The notes under the pieces are model-generated. The model was not told the origin of the DNA, did not search any database, and saw only the letters and a list, made by a program, of their open reading frames with translations. 64,000 nucleotides of DNA from Lewinellaceae bacterium (GTDB taxonomy: Bacteria; Bacteroidota; Bacteroidia; Chitinophagales; Saprospiraceae). The translations under genes were made by a program, and so were the position numbers. Positions 54,633 to 62,679 of the stretch are shown one piece after another. Each line of letters begins with the position of its first letter. Position 1 is the stretch's first letter. The DNA lies in assembly GCA_020636135.1 (NCBI GenBank), contig JACJYK010000001.1, positions 3,706,501 to 3,770,500 of the forward strand. Direction: 5' to 3'.

Positions 54633-57600
54633 CTACTCTTTCCATCCGGCCATTTGCATCAACCTGGACTTGATCTGCATCCGCATTTTTTCCAGATGAA
54701 CTGCTTCCAGCTCCTGTATTTGCTTTTCATGCTCTAGGATCAAGGCGGCTTTATCTGCTTCGAATTGTATCTTCAGGTCTGTCTCCACTTTGGTCTGTAA
54801 CTTTTCCGGGAATTCGGTCAGCTCCCCGGAGATCTCACGTAACAGACGCCATGCCCGGGCTGCAGCCTCACAGGCATCCACCACTACGGCAGGCACCTTA
54901 TACCTGACCAAGGCGCCCTGATGATCGACTCTAAGGATCACCGGAACCTGATCCGGGCGTTCATCCGGATCCAGTCTCAGGTATTCGGCTACGGGCAATC
55001 CATTACCCTTTTCACCCTCGTGCGGGCTAAATCCTTCACGGTAACCAGGCTGTTCAAAATACCAGTCGGCGGGCGTGACTTCGTAATCCAAGGATTGTGC
55101 TTTGTCCTCGCTGCCGTATAAAATGGCGCGCCTGGTCCAGTCATTTTCAGATGCCGGATTGTTACGCAGATGCAACCGCGAAATCATCAGATGGCTGTGC
55201 CGGTCCGGCAGATAATCCAGATGTATCCAAGCTCTGGCGTCATTTGCCAATTGGTGCATCCGCTGAGGATTCCCGGTGGACAGTTCCGGTGCCAGCAACC
55301 TCAGGATGGCTGCTCCAGGTTTACCAAACGCACTGATCAAGCCATTAAACAGGTGTTCTGCATCCGCCAGGGAATGTTGCCCAACCTGTACTGCGCCCAA
55401 TCCCAGGAAAGGGATCATTGACAAGCTGTTATAACCAAGGTAAGAGGAAGCGGTTTGCGGCTTACCGGTGACATCATCCAGCAGGAATACCTTAACCGGG
55501 AGTCCCTGGGCCAGCAATTGGGTCAATGGATTGGTTGATTGCCGGGTTAAAAAGGACTGCCGGGCAATCAATAATAAAGGAGGCGCCATCTTTTTCTCCG
55601 CCTCGGTCAAATCCTGCCAGGAGAGTCTTGCAATCTGAGGGTCGTGTATGATGGGATTGTACTGATTCTTTTGCTCCAGTTCTGCCCTGCGGAGAATCTT
55701 TATGTTGTCCAGTAAGTGACGTACATGCGCCCGGATCAGTCCAAGAGCCATGGTCGGGGTTGATCCGGAAAATGACATCACCGGCACAGTGAATGAATTT
55801 ACCGGAAAGGCTGACAATCCCTTGAGGGAATCATCCAGAGCGATGGCATACCGCGAACGTCCGAGTCCTGATGTACCTGAGTCAATCACATCCCGCAGGT
55901 CTTCCAATTGACGCAGAAGCGTACTTTTCCGCTGTAAAACGGACTTATCAAGCAGTTGACCAGTCTTCTTCCCAGAATTTTGACCCAATAATTCGTCAAG
56001 CGTGAGATGGGCAGTTTGGACCTGTTCCAGGGTTCTGGACAGATTTGCTGCATCCAATTCAGGTAATGCCCGGTTAAGTTCGGATTTCAACTGTGCTTTG
56101 ACTGCATCCTGAAGTGCGTCCAATTGCCTGATGAAATTCCTGGAATTTTGCTGTCCGGTAGCCTCCGCCACTGCGGCTACCAGGTGGATCATGGTTTTTA
56201 CCCCGGGGTTTCCGGGGTCACTTGCTCCTGCCAGGGATTCATAGAAATTGCGACTCAGCATCAACGCAGCAAGCGAGGGATGATTTGGATCCTCAATCAA
56301 ACGCTGGATGGTATCACCGGAAGTGTCCGGCATATGCTCCCACAGAGATATATTTTTCCGGGTAAGATCATGGAGAGCCGGTGTTTCGTAGTGGAGCTGT
56401 AAAGCACTTTCCGGACATGCGGCGCTGCAGATGGCACAACCGGTACAAGCTCCAGGATCCACCATCAGGCTGAATAATTCTTTGTTACCTTCATTAAAGA
56501 AACGACCGGTAATGACGATTGGTAAATGTCCAACGGTGTCCAGAATGGCCGTAAATTCCTGCCGCAATCCATTTTCCTTTTCCTCTGTATACCTGCCCCG
56601 GGTGAGAAATTCTTCAAATGAGGGAGCCAGAACATCTGCGAGGGTCAAGGCAGCGGTTTGTCCATTGATATCCTGGTGATGTTCGCTGAGATAGGTGTTT
56701 GTTACCTTTGCCAGGTTTTTAATCAGGGGAAAGAGCTGGTTGATGACCTGGCCTTTGCCTTGAGCTAGCTGGATCCCTGTCTGAAGCAAAGATTCCACAC
56801 CAGCCACCAGTGATGGCAACGCCGAATGGGGACAATGGATGAGGCATTCGCCACAACCAGTGCACCGGGAAGTATCCAGCCCGGGAAGCTGCTGACGGTC
56901 CATTATCTCCTGACCAAATGCAGCAGTAGCCGGTGGCATGACCGGGAAAGCCTGGAAAGGATCGGCTGTCCACTCGTCACTTCCTTCATAGAAAAAGGCA
57001 GTCGTATCAAAGAAATGACTTGCTTTGGCAAAAGCCGGGCCCAGATCTCTGGACTTCCGCAAGATCATCGGTACGCGGTCGGGCATCCGGACCTGATCTC
57101 CTTTCTTTGAGGGTGCAGGACTCACCAAATGCGGATAAGCACGCCGGACATCCTGCATGAGCACCTGCTTTTTAGGATACCGGGAGTGTTCGATTGAATA
57201 AGGGATATCAAGCCAAACCGTTTGTTGATGTACCTGATGTGATTCAACGTTACGCATGAATAGACCCAGTGCTTCCGGCTCCGGGCTATGTGCGAAACAA
57301 GCACTGTAAAATGGTACCGGTAAGTGAGCCAAACCAGCTCTGACCATGGTAGCCAATGCGGTGCTCCCACTGGCAAATGGTTCAATGGTTACAACCGCAC
57401 CTGCCTTTTCTCCAATTCTTTTCAGGATTAATGGGATTGGATGCAATTGATGCAAGTCAACTTGTATGATCCGGGATTTTAATTTTACCGCATCAACTTC
57501 GGACCAAACATCCGGTGTATTGCTGACCACCAGAATCCCCTGTCGGTCGGTGTTATTAGCCTTGAGAGGTTGATATTTACGTCCCACCATGGAGGCAAAT

Positions 57601-58277
57601 TCTTCACGCGCTGCATTCAGAAAATCATCAACGGCAGCTGCAAAGTAAGCTTCCCGTGCCGCGGTTTCGTAGGCCAGACCAGCGGTTGACTTGGCAGCAC
57701 CACTGAGTACTGGTATATCCAGGTGGAACACACGAGGGATACGCCGGCGGTGCTTGCCAAACAACAGCTGCTGCGCTTCGCCGGGAGATGGAATGCGGTC
57801 ATCGGCTTCACCAAGGAATTGCCTGGCCTGGACCGCATCGGGTATCTGGCAGGACTCCGCTGGGTTGCCTGTAAATAGGATAACCCCCGGAACCAGAGCC
57901 TGTTCCGAAACCCGATGAGCGATAAGGGTGTAGTCAATCAGCTCCTGCAAACTGCCGGCCTGCAAGACAAACGCTCCGGACTCCACTAACGGACTGGTGA
58001 GCGTAGCATCGGCGACTACCACCATTGGCAACAGTTGTCGCACCGCTTGTTGCAACACGGGCAATGGGTTGTCGTCAGGATCAAGCCAGGCGGCGGCCCG
58101 CAGCCCACCGCTGCTGAGACCGAGTACATAAGCCAAATCACCTGAACCGTTTATCTGAACCTGCCGTCCAGAAGGAAGGTAACCGGTGCTAACGAGGCTA
58201 TCTGAAATGCACAAGCCCTCACTGATGGTCATTTCCAGTTCCAGCCATTTCTGTCGTGCCAAGCTTATATCTTTCAT
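54633..58277 (-). CDS. Large PFOR-like ferredoxin protein, catalytic motifs eroded
   Basis: About 1214 residues from the ATG at 58277, whose A is the last base of the rnfB stop. The N-terminal 380 residues look like domains I-II of pyruvate:ferredoxin oxidoreductase (SGAFVLQAGSLQELIDYTLI, AHRVSEQALVPGVILF, then SRIIQVDLHQLHPIPLILKR and VVTIEPFASGSTALATMVRA). Two ferredoxin motifs follow: CTGCGECLIHCPHSALP at about 470 and CTGCAICSAACPESALQ at about 612. The C-terminal half resembles the PFOR thiamine domain (LLAQGLPVKVFLLDD), but I find no GDG...N thiamine motif. A charged coiled coil ends the chain. The same C-terminal region recurs in the protein at 59173. Catalysis is doubtful; electron transfer between KorAB and Rnf is my inference. 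Confidence 0.8.
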   Translation of the reverse strand: MKDISLARQKWLELEMTISEGLCISDSLVSTGYLPSGRQVQINGSGDLAYVLGLSSGGLRAAAWLDPDDNPLPVLQQAVRQLLPMVVVADATLTSPLVESGAFVLQAGSLQELIDYTLIAHRVSEQALVPGVILFTGNPAESCQIPDAVQARQFLGEADDRIPSPGEAQQLLFGKHRRRIPRVFHLDIPVLSGAAKSTAGLAYETAAREAYFAAAVDDFLNAAREEFASMVGRKYQPLKANNTDRQGILVVSNTPDVWSEVDAVKLKSRIIQVDLHQLHPIPLILKRIGEKAGAVVTIEPFASGSTALATMVRAGLAHLPVPFYSACFAHSPEPEALGLFMRNVESHQVHQQTVWLDIPYSIEHSRYPKKQVLMQDVRRAYPHLVSPAPSKKGDQVRMPDRVPMILRKSRDLGPAFAKASHFFDTTAFFYEGSDEWTADPFQAFPVMPPATAAFGQEIMDRQQLPGLDTSRCTGCGECLIHCPHSALPSLVAGVESLLQTGIQLAQGKGQVINQLFPLIKNLAKVTNTYLSEHHQDINGQTAALTLADVLAPSFEEFLTRGRYTEEKENGLRQEFTAILDTVGHLPIVITGRFFNEGNKELFSLMVDPGACTGCAICSAACPESALQLHYETPALHDLTRKNISLWEHMPDTSGDTIQRLIEDPNHPSLAALMLSRNFYESLAGASDPGNPGVKTMIHLVAAVAEATGQQNSRNFIRQLDALQDAVKAQLKSELNRALPELDAANLSRTLEQVQTAHLTLDELLGQNSGKKTGQLLDKSVLQRKSTLLRQLEDLRDVIDSGTSGLGRSRYAIALDDSLKGLSAFPVNSFTVPVMSFSGSTPTMALGLIRAHVRHLLDNIKILRRAELEQKNQYNPIIHDPQIARLSWQDLTEAEKKMAPPLLLIARQSFLTRQSTNPLTQLLAQGLPVKVFLLDDVTGKPQTASSYLGYNSLSMIPFLGLGAVQVGQHSLADAEHLFNGLISAFGKPGAAILRLLAPELSTGNPQRMHQLANDARAWIHLDYLPDRHSHLMISRLHLRNNPASENDWTRRAILYGSEDKAQSLDYEVTPADWYFEQPGYREGFSPHEGEKGNGLPVAEYLRLDPDERPDQVPVILRVDHQGALVRYKVPAVVVDACEAAARAWRLLREISGELTEFPEKLQTKVETDLKIQFEADKAALILEHEKQIQELEAVHLEKMRMQIKSRLMQMAGWKE

Positions 58278-59170
58278 CACTGATAATAGATGTCTTCTTC
58301 AAATTCACTTGTATCAACTTTTCCTACTGCCAGGGTGGACGTGGCATGCTCTTCAAACTGCCGGTCATTTTCCAACCAGACTATAGCTCCGGTCGGGCAG
58401 CGCGCTGTGGACAATGGCGAGGTCACATCATTCATCCCGTAATGAATGACCGCCAGATTATCAGCCATCTCAATGACACCCGGAATCGAGTCTGCAGCAC
58501 ACCGCCCACAGGCATTGCAAGCCACTGAACAGCGTGCCAGCGCTTCATCGCCAGCAAGCAATGATTTACACTGAACGATTAACTTTTGGGAGATGGGCAT
58601 CAGCGTAAACAAACCCTTGGGACAAATTTCCACACAATCGTTACAGGCAACGCACAAATCGATGTCAACCACCGGCAATCCATTGGCATTCAGGTGAATG
58701 GCATCAAAGTCACATGCATCGACACAATCTCCCAATCCCAGGCAACCCCAGTTGCAGTCTTTGGTTCCTCCGGCTATGGCCGCTTCGCCCCGGCAGGTAT
58801 TGAGATGACCGGTATAAGCTACCTGACGCGGTGATTCTTTGGATCCGCCGGCACACAAGAGACGGGCAACGATCTTTTCACCTCCACCCGCATCCACGCC
58901 TAAAAAAGAAGCTATCTTCTCCACCCCCGCCGGGGAACTCACCGTACACTTGCCAGGACTAACTTCCATAGCTACCAGCTTTTCCGCAAAAGCACGGCAA
59001 CCCGGCATACCGCAAGCACCGCAATTGGCTCCGGGAAGCATGGTCTCCACCCGGTCAATACGGGGATCCTCAATGACCTTAAATTTCTTGTAAGCAATGG
59101 CAAGGATGGTGGCAAACAGCAAACCCAGTCCGGTCAATAACGCGATGGATATGGTCACTTCGCCCCACAT
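58277..59170 (-). CDS. rnfB: Rnf electron transport complex subunit B
   Basis: A 297-residue subunit from the ATG at 59170, two bases after the upstream stop (a TTG two codons earlier is possible). One N-terminal membrane helix (SIALLTGLGLLFATILAIAY) is followed by the RnfB iron-sulfur cluster block MLPGANCGACGMPGCRAFAE. Then come further ferredoxin motifs: CNWGCLGLGDCVDACDF, CVACNDCVEICPKG and the late CSVACNACGRCAADS. RnfB takes electrons from reduced ferredoxin. It sits between two large ferredoxin-containing proteins, instead of directly before rnfC as usual, which ties those proteins to Rnf. Confidence 0.95.
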   Translation of the reverse strand: MWGEVTISIALLTGLGLLFATILAIAYKKFKVIEDPRIDRVETMLPGANCGACGMPGCRAFAEKLVAMEVSPGKCTVSSPAGVEKIASFLGVDAGGGEKIVARLLCAGGSKESPRQVAYTGHLNTCRGEAAIAGGTKDCNWGCLGLGDCVDACDFDAIHLNANGLPVVDIDLCVACNDCVEICPKGLFTLMPISQKLIVQCKSLLAGDEALARCSVACNACGRCAADSIPGVIEMADNLAVIHYGMNDVTSPLSTARCPTGAIVWLENDRQFEEHATSTLAVGKVDTSEFEEDIYYQ

Positions 59171-59172
59171 GG

Positions 59173-61671
59173 TCAATTGTATTGCTCAGCCCGTTTAATC
59201 AATGCTTCCAGGTTTGGTTCCTCCGCATGCTGGGGAAGGCCGGGATGGATGCATCGTGCCGGGCATTTCTCTGCGGCGGCAACGATTAAAGCATACGTTC
59301 CTCCCTGAGGATTGTGGACATAGGCTTGTTTGTCGCCATTGTATTTGAATACACCGGGTACTGCATTGATGCAATCGTTGCAGGTCGTACAGCGAAACGT
59401 CTCGATCCAGGCTTCTGCGCTGACTTCCTCTTCCTGCGCAGGGATCTCACTTTGAGCCTCTGTGGGTTCCTCCACCTTCTCGGCAGGTGCCGGGGTTTTG
59501 GTATGCACAACAGCTGGCGATGGAGCCGGCACAGCCTGATCCAGATCGAGTAAGACATTGACCAAACGATCCATGGCTTTGCCTCCCTCCTCCTTTCGTA
59601 CACGTGCGATTTCAGATTCCATCTCCGCCTTCAGCACTTCTATCTCCTTGTCTTTAGCTGTTTCCCATTCGTTGCGGGCCTGTTCGATAGCGCGGTTTAC
59701 ATGGTAACTGTTCACCCCGGCCAATTCCTGAATAAATTGCCAGTTATCCAACCGTTCCTTGCAAGGAGCCAGCCAGGAAAACGGAATTGCGGCTTTATGC
59801 AAATGGTCATTATCGTCAAGCATCCACATAAATGGCAGATGATTATCGATGGCAGTGGATGGCAAGGTGAGAAAGTCTTCCAGGGGTATCAGATCATCCG
59901 GATAAAGCGAGGGGGGAATGATTTCCAGTTCGCCTGCCCGGGCTGGATCCATGGCATAAAAATCAGCCATGGTCAGGGTAAACTCCTTGATTTCTGTTTG
60001 TCCGGCCGATAGAACTTCCAGGCTGGAGCTGGCGAAATGCCGGTCGGCCTGCGGGTTGGCAATAATTGAGAAACGGCTGCCAAATTGTTCACCAGCACGA
60101 ATATTATACACCATACGCGGAAAAACCCGGCTTTCGCAGGCCGTATGCAGTGACAGGTAATCAAGCATGGGGTCCTCGGATGCCTTATCGGCAAACAATA
60201 CATTCCACAATACGGGCAACGGGGACTGCAGTCCGGTTTGGAGCGCCTGATGCAATTGGTCAGGCAAGTCACTACTCCCCTGGAAAATGAATGCATTGCG
60301 GTGGGATAATGCCAGGGCAGCCAGTTCTTGCCGGAAAAACGACAATTCTCCGTCGTCAACCGGCAGTTCCAAATCACCCAGCCGGTTGATCGCTAAAACT
60401 TTAACCGGGGCATTGTCGGTAAGCAGGGCCAGAAAATCTTCCGGCTCCTGTAATAATTGCTGACTTTCCGCAATCACGAGCAAAGCTGGTAAAAGCTGGA
60501 TATCTTCCTCTCTGAGATTTACAAACCCAAACCGGTCAAAATAGCGATTGTGCAGGTCTTCATCGTATTCATTGGATAATTCGAGTTCCGCCATCCGCAT
60601 GGCAGCAATGATCCTGACAAGGTCATTCATTTCACTGCGGAAATAAGCTTCCGCTTTCGCACATGGATGGCCTGTTGTGATGCCAAGCGAAGCGTCCGGT
60701 AAAATACTATCGAGCGAAAATTCACGGGCCAGATCGGCAGTAACAAAGACCATACTGCGGTGTTCTTTGAAAAACTCCGCAGCATGTTCCAGGGTAGTGA
60801 GCGCTTCACTTATCCGTTCGATCCGCTCCGGAGACCATCCGGTACTTGCCTCCGCCGGCATCAGCTGCTCGACGGTGGCGAAGGAAACCATGCTGGATAT
60901 CAGGTCATCCTGGCCGGCTTCGTTGATTGGTTGTTCGGATTGTTTATTTGTTCGATGCAACTGGAGTAATTCCGTCAGTCCGGAAATCAATTTATGGATC
61001 CTGGCAACCAGTTGGCGGGTTGCATTATGGCGGTGCCGGAGTTCAAGATTGAGTAGTTTGAAAGAAATGGTGGATGAAAAATCGATCAATGCGCCCTTAC
61101 TTTTTAGCAATTCCGCCTCCAACAGATCACATGCCTTCCGGAAATGCGTTCCTTCATCTCCGTGCACTTCCAGATCCTTCAGATGCGTAATGGCTTGCTG
61201 AACGACATTTGGGTAGTCTCCGGGATTTTTCCCGCTAAGAATCTGTCGAATATAACCTTCCAGGCGCAATAGATTTGGCTTCAAAATCTTGTCCTCTCCA
61301 ACATCGGATACGCTTGCATAGGTGTCCTGCAGGAAGTGGCGTAATGCATGAAGACTGTGGTCTTCATGGTTGTAGTACACTGGGTAATCGCTGTCCGGAT
61401 GCTGGCCATGCAGGAATGGAGACAAAAGTACCGGAGCGACAGGAATGGAGAGCCCCTGATGTGTTTTGGTACCATCCGCAAAGAAGCGCCGTAATGCTTT
61501 TTGATATTTACGCAATTCCGCATCATCTGCGCGAGGTCCATCCGGAAATACCAGGCGATGGTCGGATGACTCTTCATTCAGTGCTGTCTCGGCAACCGAA
61601 CCAGAGACTCCGGCAGCAAATGGATCAACGCTGAAATAATCGCCAAAGGGAGTTTGATTTTCTTTTTCCAT
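59173..61671 (-). CDS. Large PFOR-like protein with C-terminal ferredoxin domain
   Basis: 832 residues from the ATG at 61671, 11 bases after korB (a TTG start would give 837). The first 240 residues are helical and unknown to me. From about 300 to 690 the sequence is related to the C-terminal half of the protein at 54633: both have RSxxxxxAxD, a MR/LRRAELExxNxY block, P-LLLIA and PVKV, and a closing block with a VD/DD-N-D-H pattern. Here thiamine and metal motifs are likewise absent. A coiled coil (about 700-740, KDKEIEVLKAEMESEIARVR) and a Pro/Glu-rich linker lead to a ferredoxin domain (about 770-832) with FRCTTCNDCINAVPG and AEKCPARCIHPG. It could shuttle electrons from KorAB to RnfB. Confidence 0.78.
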   Translation of the reverse strand: MEKENQTPFGDYFSVDPFAAGVSGSVAETALNEESSDHRLVFPDGPRADDAELRKYQKALRRFFADGTKTHQGLSIPVAPVLLSPFLHGQHPDSDYPVYYNHEDHSLHALRHFLQDTYASVSDVGEDKILKPNLLRLEGYIRQILSGKNPGDYPNVVQQAITHLKDLEVHGDEGTHFRKACDLLEAELLKSKGALIDFSSTISFKLLNLELRHRHNATRQLVARIHKLISGLTELLQLHRTNKQSEQPINEAGQDDLISSMVSFATVEQLMPAEASTGWSPERIERISEALTTLEHAAEFFKEHRSMVFVTADLAREFSLDSILPDASLGITTGHPCAKAEAYFRSEMNDLVRIIAAMRMAELELSNEYDEDLHNRYFDRFGFVNLREEDIQLLPALLVIAESQQLLQEPEDFLALLTDNAPVKVLAINRLGDLELPVDDGELSFFRQELAALALSHRNAFIFQGSSDLPDQLHQALQTGLQSPLPVLWNVLFADKASEDPMLDYLSLHTACESRVFPRMVYNIRAGEQFGSRFSIIANPQADRHFASSSLEVLSAGQTEIKEFTLTMADFYAMDPARAGELEIIPPSLYPDDLIPLEDFLTLPSTAIDNHLPFMWMLDDNDHLHKAAIPFSWLAPCKERLDNWQFIQELAGVNSYHVNRAIEQARNEWETAKDKEIEVLKAEMESEIARVRKEEGGKAMDRLVNVLLDLDQAVPAPSPAVVHTKTPAPAEKVEEPTEAQSEIPAQEEEVSAEAWIETFRCTTCNDCINAVPGVFKYNGDKQAYVHNPQGGTYALIVAAAEKCPARCIHPGLPQHAEEPNLEALIKRAEQYN

Positions 61672-61682
61672 GGCTTGGGACT

Positions 61683-62639
61683 TCAAATGGCGTAGCGATC
61701 CAGAAGTGTGTCCAATGCCTTGCTTTTTTCGTCAATGGACATACCCAGGTTGTGCGCACCATAGTCATCGTACCTTATGTTTTCCGTATTTTGGTAGAGC
61801 AAGCCCACCGGAATACCATCGTGGATCTCGGCTACTTCCCTGGCGGCACTAAGGTCGGAAGGATCGTGGTCCAGGTTCCGTTTGAATGATTTTGCAACGG
61901 CAGGATCCAATTCGATACCATTATCGTGGTTCAATAAAATCAGTGAATTAGGATCGGCAGCCATATCGCCATACAGGTCTTTCATAAACATGGGGCAGCG
62001 CTGGACGATCCGGACAAAAGCCAGTCCCGGGTGGTCTGCGGCCTTACGGATGGTCGCCTGCAGATGGGCCGGGTGCCAGTCGGTTGTCTGTGCCACAAAA
62101 GAAACATTGGAAAATCCAAGTGTTGTCTGCAAAGGATTGATTGGCGGAACCACTGAACCGTGGGGGTGGGTATTTGAATGGGTACCCAACGCACTGGTAG
62201 GTGATGTTTGCTTTTTTGTCAAGCCGTAGATGCCGTTATCGAACAGCAAGACCACCATTTTCATGTTGTACCGGATGGCATGAACCCAATGACCGGCACC
62301 GATGGAGCAACAGTCACCGTCACCGGTTATCACGAATAAATGCAGGTCAGGCCGGCGGAATTTGACGCCGCAGGCTACGGGAAATGCCCGGCCATGCAGA
62401 CCATGAAAACCATAGGTCCCCATGTAGTGCGGAAATCTGCTGCTGCATCCGATGCCAGAAACACACACTGTCTTCTCAGGCGGGTATTGTTTGTCTTTGC
62501 ATACTTTATGGACGGCAGCTAAAATGGAATGGCCGCCACATCCCGGGCACCAGCGCGCCGTACTTTTTGCGTAATCATCGAGCCCGTAATAGATTTCGGG
62601 CATTGGGATGCTGCAGGCATCTGCTTTCAAGCCAAACAT
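61683..62639 (-). CDS. korB: 2-oxoacid:ferredoxin oxidoreductase, beta subunit
   Basis: A 318-residue thiamine-binding subunit. WCPGCGGHSIL near the N-terminus and SGIGCSSRFPHY give three of the Cys of the iron-sulfur site; the fourth is probably in IVQRCPMF. The thiamine motif GDGDCCSIGAGHW...LLFDNGIYGLTKKQTSPT is intact. With KorA it oxidatively decarboxylates a 2-oxoacid (most likely 2-oxoglutarate, possibly pyruvate) to acyl-CoA and reduces ferredoxin. The motif set cannot decide the substrate. It is the second gene of the block and follows korA by 40 bases. Confidence 0.95.
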   Translation of the reverse strand: MFGLKADACSIPMPEIYYGLDDYAKSTARWCPGCGGHSILAAVHKVCKDKQYPPEKTVCVSGIGCSSRFPHYMGTYGFHGLHGRAFPVACGVKFRRPDLHLFVITGDGDCCSIGAGHWVHAIRYNMKMVVLLFDNGIYGLTKKQTSPTSALGTHSNTHPHGSVVPPINPLQTTLGFSNVSFVAQTTDWHPAHLQATIRKAADHPGLAFVRIVQRCPMFMKDLYGDMAADPNSLILLNHDNGIELDPAVAKSFKRNLDHDPSDLSAAREVAEIHDGIPVGLLYQNTENIRYDDYGAHNLGMSIDEKSKALDTLLDRYAI

Positions 62640-62679
62640 GATCTGGAATTTTCTGAAGAATTAATAAGATTACTCGTTC

